A stretch of DNA of 48,551 bases from an uncultured Opitutales bacterium. Lineage in GTDB: Bacteria > Verrucomicrobiota > Verrucomicrobiia > Opitutales > Intestinicryptomonadaceae. The translations under genes were made by a program, and so were the position numbers. Location of the stretch: positions 1 to 48,551 of the forward strand of contig URJJ01000016.1 in NCBI GenBank assembly GCA_900548185.1, in the 5' to 3' direction. This document shows, piece by piece, positions 30,984-39,036 of the stretch (the stretch's first letter is position 1; each line of letters opens with the position of its first letter). The notes beneath the pieces are model-generated. The model did no database searches. It was not told the DNA's origin and saw nothing but the letters and a program-made list of their open reading frames with translations.

Positions 30984-31850
30984 TCAAATTTCCGACACGT
31001 CGAAGTCAGACGAGACCAAAAACCTGTCCGAGCACGCTATCTTCAGGGGATTTTCCGAAACGACGCTCCCCGGAGCGGCGCCTTCAGACGGCCCTCCCAC
31101 CTCTGCACGCCAAACGGTGAAGCGGCGGTTTCCGGAGTCGAAAAAGGCGCCCGGAAACGGCCTGCTTACGCCGCGCACCAAGTTGTACGCCTCGCGGGCG
31201 GTTTTGGAAAAGTCGAGGCGCCCGTCCTCCGGAGTGCGCTTTCCAAAATAAGTCGCGAGAGATTCGTCCTGCCGCTCAAGCGCGGGATTCCCGGCCAAAA
31301 GGGAGTCCAGCGAGCGCGAAAGGACGGCGACAGCCGCCTTCGTGACGCGCGGGGCTATATCGCCTACATATTCGTCGGGGCCAATCTCAACCTTTTCCCT
31401 GTCGACAATGTCGCCGGTGTCGAACCCCTCCTCCATCACGTGCAGGGTCGCCCCGCAGTAGCTTTCCCCGTTTATTATAGACCAGTTTAGCGGGGCGCGG
31501 CCGCGGTAGCGCGGGAGGTACGAACCGTGCATGTTGTAGGCTCCAAGCCGGGCCTGGGAGAAAATCGAGGGCGGGATGAAGCTGCGGTAATAGAGCGACA
31601 GTATGAGGTCGGGGGACAGGTCGCGCACGGTTTCGGCCCACTCCGGACTCCTGAGGGACTTCGGCTTAAATACGGGAATGCCCGCACCGGCCGCAAGGGT
31701 CTCCGGGGCTTCAAACCACTTGCTCTCGTGCGGGTCGGTGTCGTGGGTGAAAACCCCGACAACATTGCACCCGCGCCCCAGCAGAAGCTCCAGCGAGCGG
31801 TACCCCACGTCGCTGAAGCCGAAAAACAGAATCCTTGGCCCGGATTTCAT
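30984..31850 (-). CDS. ArnA-type sugar-nucleotide formyltransferase
   Basis: 288 residues matching the N-terminal formyltransferase domain of ArnA, which N-formylates UDP-4-amino-4-deoxy-L-arabinose using formyl-tetrahydrofolate. NMHGSYLPRYRGRAPLNWSIINGE carries Asn106 and His108, and GFDTGDIV carries Asp144, equivalent to ArnA N102, H104 and D140. The C-terminal decarboxylase domain of full ArnA is absent. It lies 7 nt after the ArnC-like gene, so the pair likely formylates and transfers one amino sugar to undecaprenyl phosphate. ArnB, ArnD and ArnT are not in the window. The sugar could also be another 4-amino hexose. Confidence 0.8.
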   Translation of the reverse strand: MKSGPRILFFGFSDVGYRSLELLLGRGCNVVGVFTHDTDPHESKWFEAPETLAAGAGIPVFKPKSLRSPEWAETVRDLSPDLILSLYYRSFIPPSIFSQARLGAYNMHGSYLPRYRGRAPLNWSIINGESYCGATLHVMEEGFDTGDIVDREKVEIGPDEYVGDIAPRVTKAAVAVLSRSLDSLLAGNPALERQDESLATYFGKRTPEDGRLDFSKTAREAYNLVRGVSRPFPGAFFDSGNRRFTVWRAEVGGPSEGAAPGSVVSENPLKIACSDRFLVSSDFDVSEI

Positions 31851-31857
31851 GGAGTTA

Positions 31858-32787
31858 TCATTCCTCCCCGAAGCCGAAGGACTTTTTCACGACATATTTC
31901 GGGCGGGCCTGCACTATCTGGTATATGCGCCCGACGTATTCGCCGATTAGCCCCACCCCTATCATGAGTATGCTTATAAGAAAGAAAGTAACAGCAAACG
32001 GGGCGTAGAAGAAAGTGCCCTCGTTCAGCACAAAGCGCTTGAAAAGCAGGTATATGACAAGGAAGAAACTCGCAAACGCCGAGAAGAAGCCGAAGATTGT
32101 AAACATCTGAAGCGGCATCAGCGTAAATCCCGTCACGAGGTCGAAGTTGAGGCGTATGAGCTTGTAGTAGCTGTACTTCGACTCCCCCGCCTGGCGGGCG
32201 CAATGCTCGACTTCAACGTCCGTCGGGTTGGAGGCGAAGCGGTATGCGAGCGCCGGAATGAAAGTGGAGCGCTCGTCGCTTCCGATTATCGCGTCCACGA
32301 CGGGCCGGGTGTAGGCGCGCAGCATGCACCCCTGGTCGAGCATCCTTATGTCGGTCATCTTCTCGCGGGCGAAATTGACTATCTTAGACGCCCACCGGCG
32401 GCAGAACGTGTCCTCGCGCTCCTTGCGGTAGCCGCCGACTGCGTCGCTTCCGGCGTCGATTTTTGCGATGAGCTTTGCAATCTCCTCGGGGGGATTCTGG
32501 AGGTCGGCGTCGATAGTCACCACCACGTCGCCCTTCGCGCGCTGCATGGCCGCGATTATCGCCATGTGCTGGCCGAAATTGCCGTTGAAATCGATTACGC
32601 GCACAATGTCGCCGTGCTCCCTGTAAAACGATTCGAGAATGCTTCCGGAGGAATCGGAGCTGCCGTCGTTTGTGAAAATCACCTCCCAGGGCCTTCCGAT
32701 GGCCTCCATGGAAGCCTTGAGACGCCTGAACAGGTCGGGGAGGTTGGCCTCCTCGTTATAAACGGGGACTACTACCGATATAAACAT
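31858..32787 (-). CDS. ArnC-like undecaprenyl-phosphate glycosyltransferase (GT2)
   Basis: 309 residues. The N-terminal GT-A domain begins SVVVPVYNEEANLPDLF, has TNDGSSDSSG and the metal-binding TIDADLQNPPEE (Asp93, Asp95). Two C-terminal transmembrane helices follow (MFTIFGFFSAFASFFLVIYLLF and FFLISILMIGVGLIGEYVGRIYQ), the layout of ArnC/DPM1-type enzymes. ArnC moves 4-deoxy-4-formamido-L-arabinose onto undecaprenyl phosphate at the cytoplasmic face of the inner membrane. The adjacent formyltransferase supports an aminosugar substrate over glucose or mannose. A TTGACA on the minus strand at 32820-32825 may be its -35 element, though the -10 is poor. Confidence 0.85.
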   Translation of the reverse strand: MFISVVVPVYNEEANLPDLFRRLKASMEAIGRPWEVIFTNDGSSDSSGSILESFYREHGDIVRVIDFNGNFGQHMAIIAAMQRAKGDVVVTIDADLQNPPEEIAKLIAKIDAGSDAVGGYRKEREDTFCRRWASKIVNFAREKMTDIRMLDQGCMLRAYTRPVVDAIIGSDERSTFIPALAYRFASNPTDVEVEHCARQAGESKYSYYKLIRLNFDLVTGFTLMPLQMFTIFGFFSAFASFFLVIYLLFKRFVLNEGTFFYAPFAVTFFLISILMIGVGLIGEYVGRIYQIVQARPKYVVKKSFGFGEE

Positions 32788-32848
32788 GATTTCAGCAAAA
32801 TGAACGCCGCACTTTTCTTTGTCAAATTCAAAGCGGGAACAGGGGGCG

Positions 32849-33475
32849 TTAAAAAACGATGAAGAGGGCTATCCCCCCGAACACGGCCGCCCTGACCCAC
32901 CTCTCAACTCTCCAGAAGCCCGCCCGGGCCATGGCGGGGCGCAGCGCCCCTCCGGCAAGCGCAACCATCCCGAATACGATTACGGTCACTGCCATGAAAA
33001 TCCCGCCGAACACGAACATCTGCGCGGATTCGGAGATTCCTCCCGGGCTGACAAACTGCGGCAGAAACGCGATAAAGGAAATCGCGACCTTGGGGTTTAG
33101 CACGTTCATCAAAAACCCCTGGGCGTAAAGGGCGGGCAGCGGGCAGACCCGCGCGGGGGCTCCCGGAGCGGAAAGGCCGGGGGGCGGAGACGGGCGCTCC
33201 ATGAGGGCGCGGAGGCACAGCCACCCCAGATAGGCCGCCCCCGCAATTTTAACGCACCCAAAAAGCGACGGGGAATTCGCCACCACAATGGAAAGGCCCG
33301 TCGCGCACAGGGCGGTGTGGACTATCACCCCTGAGGCGAATCCGAGCGACACCACAAACCCGCGCAGCCGCCCCCGGGTCGCGCTCTCGGTGAGGACGAA
33401 GATGTTGTCCGGCCCCGGCATGAGCGCAAGGGCCGTCGCGGCGAGCGCAAAATTTGCGATTGAGGAAAATTCCAT
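32849..33475 (-). CDS. LysE/RhtB family amino-acid exporter
   Basis: 208 residues from MEFSSIANFALAATALALMPGPDNIFVL; the longer upstream frame adds 31 residues with no membrane character. The MPGPDNIF motif in helix 1, GFASGVIVHTALCATGLS in the next helices and FLMNVLNPKVAISFIAFLPQFV identify the LysE/RhtB fold of six helices. Members export amino acids such as lysine, threonine or homoserine in exchange for protons. The substrate cannot be read from sequence. It lies 61 nt upstream of arnC on the same strand; a functional link is uncertain. Confidence 0.87.
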   Translation of the reverse strand: MEFSSIANFALAATALALMPGPDNIFVLTESATRGRLRGFVVSLGFASGVIVHTALCATGLSIVVANSPSLFGCVKIAGAAYLGWLCLRALMERPSPPPGLSAPGAPARVCPLPALYAQGFLMNVLNPKVAISFIAFLPQFVSPGGISESAQMFVFGGIFMAVTVIVFGMVALAGGALRPAMARAGFWRVERWVRAAVFGGIALFIVF

Positions 33476-33628
33476 ATGGAAATTCCGTGTTTCTACATCC
33501 CCCGCGTGCGGAAGTTCAAGAAATAAAACATCCCGCGCCACGGCATCTCCCGCCTTCCGCGCCACCAAGGCCGGGCAAAAAAACTACGGCGGCTGGCGGC
33601 CCATCAGACAAACGTCAGGATGGAAGCA

Positions 33629-34459
33629 TCAGCAAACTGCAATGCCGAAAAAGAGGATAAACGGGGAACAGACAATAAGAAGGCACACGGCGGGAGAAAC
33701 GGCATGGGTCTGGGCTTCCGAATGGAAACGCCTGTAAACGCCCCGGGTGCGGCAGAACAAAAACCAATAAAGCGGAAATGCCACCATGTAAATGAGGTAA
33801 ATTAAACGCCAGACCTTTTCCCCGCAGAAGCCCCCGAGCAGGAAAGCGGCGAAAGAAAATACAAAAATATGCACAACCGGAAGGATTGCAAGGCCGAGCG
33901 CCAGTGCTGAAATGCGCCCCAGCCTGAGAAAGCTCCAATCCGATAAGAGCACGAACGAGCATACCAAATCCGCAATGAACATACACTCAACAAACGGGAC
34001 AAACCCGATAAACTTAGATTCTGCGTGCCACGCTTCCATAAAGCATGCAAATCCCAAATATGCCGCAGGCAAGAAGGCGGCCGCAAACACCAGCGGACGA
34101 AACAGGCTCCCATCGCAGGGAAAGCCTTTAAAGGATGCGCCCCTCCCCCTCGCAAACCGCCACGCAAAAACGGCCGGGGCCGCAAACGGCAAAAGCAGGT
34201 TCGCAGCAAACCACGCGGCCTTCGCGCCCCGAGGCAGGGCGGTTTCAAAAGCTGCGGCGGCCGATACGGCAGACCAGAAAATCGCAATGAACGCGTAAAA
34301 TAACGCCCGGTTCAGTGCGGAACCGTCGCCTGAAAAGTAAACCGCAGAGAGGAATGACGCAGCGGGAGCAAAAACCGCCGCAGCCCAAATCACCTTGGCC
34401 GCCCCCGCCCGCATCTCGGCAGAAGCTTTTCCGGATACGCATGCATGCCCGCTTTCCAT
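33629..34459 (-). CDS. Hypothetical polytopic membrane protein
   Basis: 276 residues with about eight hydrophobic segments, for example VIWAAAVFAPAASFLSAVYF, NRALFYAFIAIFWSAVSAAAAF, LVFAAAFLPAAYLGFACFM and AVCLLIVCSPFILFFGIAV. The start is set by a strong GGAGG seven bases before the ATG. Composition is rich in Phe and Ala with several Cys. I do not recognise the family. It is monocistronic between the LysE gene and a gene-free region. It may be an integral inner-membrane protein of unknown role. Confidence 0.6.
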   Translation of the reverse strand: MESGHACVSGKASAEMRAGAAKVIWAAAVFAPAASFLSAVYFSGDGSALNRALFYAFIAIFWSAVSAAAAFETALPRGAKAAWFAANLLLPFAAPAVFAWRFARGRGASFKGFPCDGSLFRPLVFAAAFLPAAYLGFACFMEAWHAESKFIGFVPFVECMFIADLVCSFVLLSDWSFLRLGRISALALGLAILPVVHIFVFSFAAFLLGGFCGEKVWRLIYLIYMVAFPLYWFLFCRTRGVYRRFHSEAQTHAVSPAVCLLIVCSPFILFFGIAVC

Positions 34460-34916
34460 GTTTCACCTCCCGCAGTTATTGGCAGGCAGTGCGCTCACTC
34501 CCGCGAAATCCCCGCACAATGCCACATCCCGGGTAAAGCGGGAAGATGAACGCCAAATCAAAATTTCCATAAGAGTATTTTGAGGAGAGGCAGCCGTGAA
34601 GTCAACCGTTTACCGCGCGCCAAAATGCCGCAGAATCCGGCGCAGAATCCGCCCCCTCCGGCGATGTTTGAAAGGTTTGATTGAAAGCGGAAAATGCCGG
34701 GAATTTAAAGGCTTTGCGGCGGAGTTTTGCCCGGATTTGAGTTTGGAAACTTTTTGCGCAGACAGGGATGTATGCGGGCGATGGCCCCAAGGCGCGGCAC
34801 GGGGTCTGCGGAATTAAAAACGCCTCCTCTTTGGGCAAGCGGGCGCGCGAGAGAGCGCAAGGCCAAAATTTATCATTGGCTTTTGCGGGCGATGGTGCGA
34901 TATTCGGCGGAAAATC
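34460..34916. other. Gene-free stretch upstream of mrp
   Basis: It should contain divergent promoters for the membrane protein and mrp, but none is convincing. A 73-codon GTG frame at 34596-34817 has a GGAGAGG upstream and encodes a Cys/Arg-rich peptide. It shows no recognisable domain and is not called. Confidence 0.35.
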
Positions 34917-35939
34917 ATGGACAAGGAAAGCGTTTTAAAAGTTCTATCGAAAATAAAATACCCGCCGTACGAAAAGGACATAGTGTCCTTCGGCATGGTA
35001 AAGGAAGTGCGCATAGACGGGCAGACGGTCGCAGTCGGCATATATACCGGCGTGAAAAAGGAAAACGACCCGGCGATTTCGGCTGCGGCAAAATCCGCCA
35101 TTGAGTCGGCGTTCCCCGGGGCCCATGCGGAAATCGCAATGCTCGAATCGGACCCGGCGCAGAAGGCCGCAGTGACCCCGTCCGCAGAAACGCTGAAGGG
35201 GGCCAAGTTCAAAATCGCCGTGGCCTCCGGCAAGGGCGGCGTGGGCAAGAGCACCGTGGCGGCGAACCTCGCCCGCGCGTTCGCAAAAATCTTCTCCACG
35301 GAAGGCCGGGCCAAAGTCGGCCTGATGGACTGCGACATACACGGCCCGAGCGCAACGATACTCTTCGGCAAAATCCCCGCCCCGATGACGGACGGCGAAA
35401 AGATATTCCCCCCCGAGGCAGGCGGCGTAAAAACCATATCCATGGGCATGCTCGTCGAGGACTCCCAGCCGCTCATCTGGCGCGGCCCGATGATAACAAG
35501 CGCAATAAAGCAGTTCGCAGGCGACGTGGACTGGGGGGAGCTTGAAATCATGATACTTGACCTTCCGCCCGGAACCGGGGACGCCGTTATAAGCGCAACC
35601 CAGATAATCCCGCTCGACGGCGCGCTAATTGTCACAACCGCAAACGCCCTCGCGGAAAAGACTGCGACGCGCGGCGCGAAAATATTTCAAAAGACCGGAG
35701 TGCCAATCCTCGGCGTAGTAGAAAACATGGCCCACCTCGAACTTCCCGACGGCTCAAAGATGAGGCTTTTCGGCGAAGGCGGCGCAGAACTCTGCGCGGA
35801 GGAACTCTCAACCGAAGTCATAGCCCGCATTGCAGTCGATACTTCGCTTCAGACCGCCGAACCCTCCCCCCGGAGCGAGGAGGCATTCGGCGCGCTCGCA
35901 AGGGCCATTTTGGAAAAGCTTGAAAAATCCCGCGCCTGA
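34917..35939 (+). CDS. mrp: Mrp/NBP35-type P-loop ATPase (iron-sulfur carrier family)
   Basis: 340 residues. Residues ~1-80 are a MIP18/DUF59 domain (VLKVLSKIKYPPYEKDIVSFGMVKEVRIDG). Then comes the Mrp ATPase: the deviant Walker A SGKGGVGKS at 104-112, GLMDCDIHGPSATILFG, GMLVEDSQPLIWRGPM, and DLPPGTGDAVISATQ. Mrp dimers bind and hand over Fe-S clusters. The C-terminal CPxC-type motif that normally holds the cluster is missing: after VVENMAH the sequence reads LELPDGS with no cysteine. Binding of a cluster in the usual way is therefore doubtful. It is monocistronic with its own terminator. Confidence 0.88.
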   Translation: MDKESVLKVLSKIKYPPYEKDIVSFGMVKEVRIDGQTVAVGIYTGVKKENDPAISAAAKSAIESAFPGAHAEIAMLESDPAQKAAVTPSAETLKGAKFKIAVASGKGGVGKSTVAANLARAFAKIFSTEGRAKVGLMDCDIHGPSATILFGKIPAPMTDGEKIFPPEAGGVKTISMGMLVEDSQPLIWRGPMITSAIKQFAGDVDWGELEIMILDLPPGTGDAVISATQIIPLDGALIVTTANALAEKTATRGAKIFQKTGVPILGVVENMAHLELPDGSKMRLFGEGGAELCAEELSTEVIARIAVDTSLQTAEPSPRSEEAFGALARAILEKLEKSRA

Positions 35940-35968
35940 AGCGTCCCGTAGCCTTCCCCCGCGGACGC

Positions 35969-35998
35969 AATCCGCCGCCTCGATGCGGCGGATTTTTT
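35969..35998 (+). terminator. Rho-independent terminator of mrp
   Basis: The perfect 10-bp stem AATCCGCCGC/GCGGCGGATT with a 6-nt loop ends in a run of T, 30 nt after the stop. Confidence 0.88.
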
Positions 35999-36330
35999 GC
36001 ATCCGGCGCCGGGGACGGACGCGCTATCGGGCACGCATGCGCCTTGTCCCCGCCAGGCGGCGGGCGGGCGCGGCGCACATTTCCCGCCGGGCTGGATTCT
36101 GACGTACGTTATCCCGGAAACTCCCCACTGAGGTTGGCGCGGTCGCCCAGGCCGTCCGGGGCTTCATACCGGGAAAAATCCCCCGCCGCAATGCCCGCAT
36201 GCCCCTGTGCGGCCCCCGCGCGACCATTACGGGGAAAGTGCGAGCGATTTTTTGGGCGAAGCTCCGCCCTCTCTGCCGGAGCGCCCATGCCCGGACGGCG
36301 GGCGAACCTCCCGCCGCAGCCGGGGCGGAC
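35999..36330. other. Gene-free stretch between mrp and the LysR gene
   Basis: GC-rich sequence with several imperfect hairpins. The T run near 36247 is on the wrong side of its hairpin to end the minus-strand LysR gene. No coding frame with an RBS or a recognisable domain is seen. Confidence 0.4.
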
Positions 36331-37227
36331 TCACCGGGCAAAACGGGACTTTAGCTCGTCCAGAAAAACCTTTGACGCCGCCGAAAACTGCCGGTCCTTT
36401 TTCCACACCACGCTCAACCCGGCCTCCACCTTCGGAAAGAGCGGCCGGAAGCAAAGTGGGCTGTCCGGCCCCGTGTCCGCAAGCTTGTCCAGGGCGAGGG
36501 CGCAGCCGACCCCCTCCTTTACCATTATCCCGGCATTGTATATGAGGTTGTAGGTCGCGGCTATTTCGAGCTTTTCCAAATCCTCCCCGAACCATTTCAA
36601 AAGCCCGCTTCCGGACGGGGCGCGGTGCGACATCTGGCGGGAGACGAGAAGCGGAACGCCCAGCAAATCCCCCCTGCGGATTTTTTTCCTCGCCGCAAGG
36701 GGGCTGTCCTTGCGCATCAAAACGCCCCATGTGTCAGTGTCGGGAAGGCTCACGCAGTCATATTTTGAAAGGTCCGCCGGCTGGATTAAAAGGCCGAAGT
36801 CCAGAAGGCCCTTGTCCAGCTTTTCAGTCACGTCGTCGGCGTTCCCGCTGAAAAGGTGGTAGCGGATGCGCGGGGCGGACTCCCGCAGGCCCCGCACGAC
36901 GGACGCGATGCGGGCCATGCCGCAGGTTTCGCCGCCGCCTATGTACACGTCCCCGCACATCCCGGCGCCCTTCCCCGCCGAGAGTTCGGCCTCCGCGCGC
37001 TCGACCATGTCGAGAATTTCCTCCGCGCGCTTTTTAAGAAGGATGCCGTCGTCAGTGAGGGCCAGGCTTCGGCCCCCGCGCTCAAAAAGCCTGCACCCGA
37101 GTTCGCTCTCCAGGTCTATGAGCTGCCTGGAAAGAGTCGGCTGGGTGACGTGCAGGACGTTTGCCGCCTTCGTAATGCCGCCCTCCCGGGCCGCCGCAAG
37201 AAAATACTTCAAAACCCTCAACTCCAT
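36331..37227 (-). CDS. LysR family transcriptional regulator
   Basis: 298 residues from an ATG preceded by a strong GGAGG; the upstream frame adds 89 residues of non-LTTR sequence and is discarded. The N-terminal HTH is canonical: MELRVLKYFLAAAREGGITKAANVLHVTQPTLSRQLIDLESELGCRLFERGGRSLALT. The remainder is the two-lobed LysR substrate-binding domain. It diverges from a redox gene cluster, and a TATC-N9-GATA palindrome lies between the two promoters, so it probably controls the divergent genes in response to an unknown effector. Confidence 0.9.
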   Translation of the reverse strand: MELRVLKYFLAAAREGGITKAANVLHVTQPTLSRQLIDLESELGCRLFERGGRSLALTDDGILLKKRAEEILDMVERAEAELSAGKGAGMCGDVYIGGGETCGMARIASVVRGLRESAPRIRYHLFSGNADDVTEKLDKGLLDFGLLIQPADLSKYDCVSLPDTDTWGVLMRKDSPLAARKKIRRGDLLGVPLLVSRQMSHRAPSGSGLLKWFGEDLEKLEIAATYNLIYNAGIMVKEGVGCALALDKLADTGPDSPLCFRPLFPKVEAGLSVVWKKDRQFSAASKVFLDELKSRFAR

Positions 37228-37249
37228 AAAGCGTCCTCCTTTTGCGCGG

Positions 37250-37277
37250 ATTCTGCCAGGGAGACAATGCCTGTCAA
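37250..37277 (-). promoter_or_regulatory. Promoter of the lysR gene
   Basis: On the minus strand a perfect TTGACA (37272-37277) and CAGAAT (37250-37255) have a 16-base spacer. The predicted start leaves a short leader with the GGAGG SD. Confidence 0.5.
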
Positions 37278-37279
37278 GC

Positions 37280-37298
37280 ATATCAAAGCATTCGATAT
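37280..37298. promoter_or_regulatory. Putative LysR-type operator
   Basis: ATATC and GATAT form 5-bp inverted arms around nine bases, a T-N11-A type LysR box. It sits just upstream of the lysR -35 and about 7 bases upstream of the divergent -35, the classical place for an LTTR site. Confidence 0.5.
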
Positions 37299-37304
37299 AA
37301 GTAT

Positions 37305-37332
37305 TTGCTATTTCTTTTGAATGTGCGATAAT
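37305..37332 (+). promoter_or_regulatory. Promoter of the oxidoreductase-hydrolase-acetyltransferase genes
   Basis: TTGCTA (37305-37310) and GATAAT (37327-37332) are 16 bases apart, directly next to the LysR-type palindrome. The weak -35 fits an activator-dependent promoter. Confidence 0.45.
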
Positions 37333-37357
37333 GGGGCGGGAAAGGAAACCGGAAACA

Positions 37358-37900
37358 ATGAAGAAAAAAATACTCGTAATATCCACGAGCCCCCGCAAAG
37401 GCGGAAACTCCGAGACCCTCGCAGGCGAATTCGCGAGGGGGGCCTCCGAAAGCGGCGCGGAAGTTGAAGAAATCACGCTCCGCAACAAGAGCATCGCCTT
37501 CTGCCGGGGATGCCTGGCATGCCAGAAGACAAAGCGGTGCGCAATCCGCGACGACGCCGAAGAAATTGTCCGGAAAATAGGCGGCGCGGACGCCGTGGCG
37601 TTTGCAACCCCAGTTTACTTTTACGGAATGAGCGGCCAGATGAAAACCCTGCTGGACCGGACGAACCCCCTCTTTGACTCCGATTACGCATTCAGGGACG
37701 TCTATCTGCTGGCCGCCGCCGCAGACGGGCAGGAGAGCGCAATCGACGGAACGGTGGAGGGCCTGCGCGGATGGCTATCGTGCTTTGAGAAGGCAGAGCT
37801 GAAAGGCGTCGTCCGCGGGACCGGAGCCACGGATGTCGGCGACATTTCAAAGCTCCGAGGCGCGATGGAATCGGCCCTCGAAATGGGAAGGGGCGCATGA
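37358..37900 (+). CDS. NAD(P)H-dependent FMN reductase / flavodoxin-fold oxidoreductase
   Basis: 180 residues from an ATG with GGAAA upstream; an ATG nine codons earlier is rejected. The flavodoxin-like start KKILVISTSPRKGGNSETLAGEFARGA is the FMN phosphate loop. FCRGCLACQKTKRCAIRDDAEEI is the cysteine cluster typical of this NADPH-dependent oxidoreductase group, and ATPVYFYGMSGQMKTLLDRTNPL follows. It likely reduces quinones, disulfides or small electrophiles using FMN. It is the first gene of a three-gene run under the LysR-type promoter. Confidence 0.85.
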   Translation: MKKKILVISTSPRKGGNSETLAGEFARGASESGAEVEEITLRNKSIAFCRGCLACQKTKRCAIRDDAEEIVRKIGGADAVAFATPVYFYGMSGQMKTLLDRTNPLFDSDYAFRDVYLLAAAADGQESAIDGTVEGLRGWLSCFEKAELKGVVRGTGATDVGDISKLRGAMESALEMGRGA

Positions 37901-37955
37901 CGCGCCAAGCCCGGGGCGCAACCGAAAAGATATAAATTTCAAAATATAAACCCGT

Positions 37956-39029
37956 ATGGATATAAATATAAAAACGGCAGCGGCCGCAGCCATCCTGGCC
38001 CTCGGGACGGCGCACATGCAGGCGGCGGAAGAATTAAACGCAGGCGAAGGAAAGGCAGAAAACATGGAAAAATTGGAATTGACAGGCGAATGGGACAAGG
38101 TGTTTCCGAAAAGCCCCGACGTAAGCCACAGAAAAGCTACGTTCAAAAACCGATACGGCATTACGCTCGCAGCCGACATTTACACGCCCAAGGGCGCGAG
38201 CGGAAAGCTTCCGGCCATAGCGGTGTCCGGCCCGTTCGGAGCCGTCAAGGAGCAGTCATCGGGCCTCTACGCGCAGAAAATGGCCGAGCGGGGCTTTCTC
38301 ACGGTTGCTTTCGACCCGTCGTACACGGGCGAAAGCGGCGGGCTTCCGCGCAGCGTGGCCTCCCCCGACATCAATACGGAGGATTTCTGCGCCGCAGTCG
38401 ACTTCCTTTCAAGCCTTGAAGACGCCGACCCCGACCGCATAGGCGTCATCGGGATATGCGGGTGGGGCGGGCTTGCGATAAACGCCGCGGCAATCGACAC
38501 CCGCATAAAAGCGGCCGTCGCCTCAACGATGTACGACATGAGCCGCGTAAGTGCGAACGGCTACTTTGACTCTATGGACGCTGACGGGCGCCTAAAGCTT
38601 AAAGAGAAGCTCAATTTGCAGCGCACCGCCGACTTCAAAAGCGGCTCGTACAAGCTCGCCGGGGGCGTTCCCGACCCCCTTCCGGAGGATGCGCCGCAAT
38701 TTCTGAAGGACTACCACGCCTATTACAAGACAGAGCGCGGCTACCACAAGCGCTCGCTCAACTCAAACGGCGGCTGGAACGCCACCTCCGCCCTTTCATT
38801 CATAAACGCGCCCATCCTCGCATACAGCGGCGAAATCCAGAGCGCGGTGCTGCTCGTGCACGGGGAAAAGGCGCATTCGCGCTATTTCAGCGAGGACGCC
38901 TTCAAAAAGCTAAAAGGCGCCAACAAGGAGCTTATGATAATTCCCGGCGCAAGCCACGTCGACCTGTACGACACAGACGCAATTCCGTTTGACAAGCTGG
39001 AGGCCTTCTTCCGCGAAAACCTGAAATAG
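37956..39029 (+). CDS. Secreted alpha/beta hydrolase with cysteine nucleophile
   Basis: 357 residues. The N-terminus (MDINIKTAAAAAILALGTAHMQAAEE) is a signal peptide, so the protein is periplasmic. The hydrolase core has LAADIYTPKG, SGPFGAVKEQSSGLYAQKMAERGFLTVAFDPSYTGESGG, and the nucleophile elbow GICGWG with Cys168 in place of Ser, as in dienelactone hydrolase and YcjY-like proteins. The catalytic His lies in ASHVDLYD near the C-terminus. The natural substrate is unknown. It lies 55 nt after the FMN reductase and 7 nt before the acetyltransferase, a set often found together under LysR control. Confidence 0.83.
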   Translation: MDINIKTAAAAAILALGTAHMQAAEELNAGEGKAENMEKLELTGEWDKVFPKSPDVSHRKATFKNRYGITLAADIYTPKGASGKLPAIAVSGPFGAVKEQSSGLYAQKMAERGFLTVAFDPSYTGESGGLPRSVASPDINTEDFCAAVDFLSSLEDADPDRIGVIGICGWGGLAINAAAIDTRIKAAVASTMYDMSRVSANGYFDSMDADGRLKLKEKLNLQRTADFKSGSYKLAGGVPDPLPEDAPQFLKDYHAYYKTERGYHKRSLNSNGGWNATSALSFINAPILAYSGEIQSAVLLVHGEKAHSRYFSEDAFKKLKGANKELMIIPGASHVDLYDTDAIPFDKLEAFFRENLK

Positions 39030-39036
39030 GCAGACA

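Noticed and set aside
30984..31850. A second methionyl-tRNA formyltransferase
   Set aside because: The residues around the active site (RYRGRAPLNW) and the ArnC neighbour point to a sugar substrate, and a true fmt exists at 3006.
34596..34817. Small Cys/Arg-rich protein with GTG start and GGAGAGG upstream
   Set aside because: There is no recognisable domain, and the Arg-rich composition is what GC-rich non-coding sequence gives.
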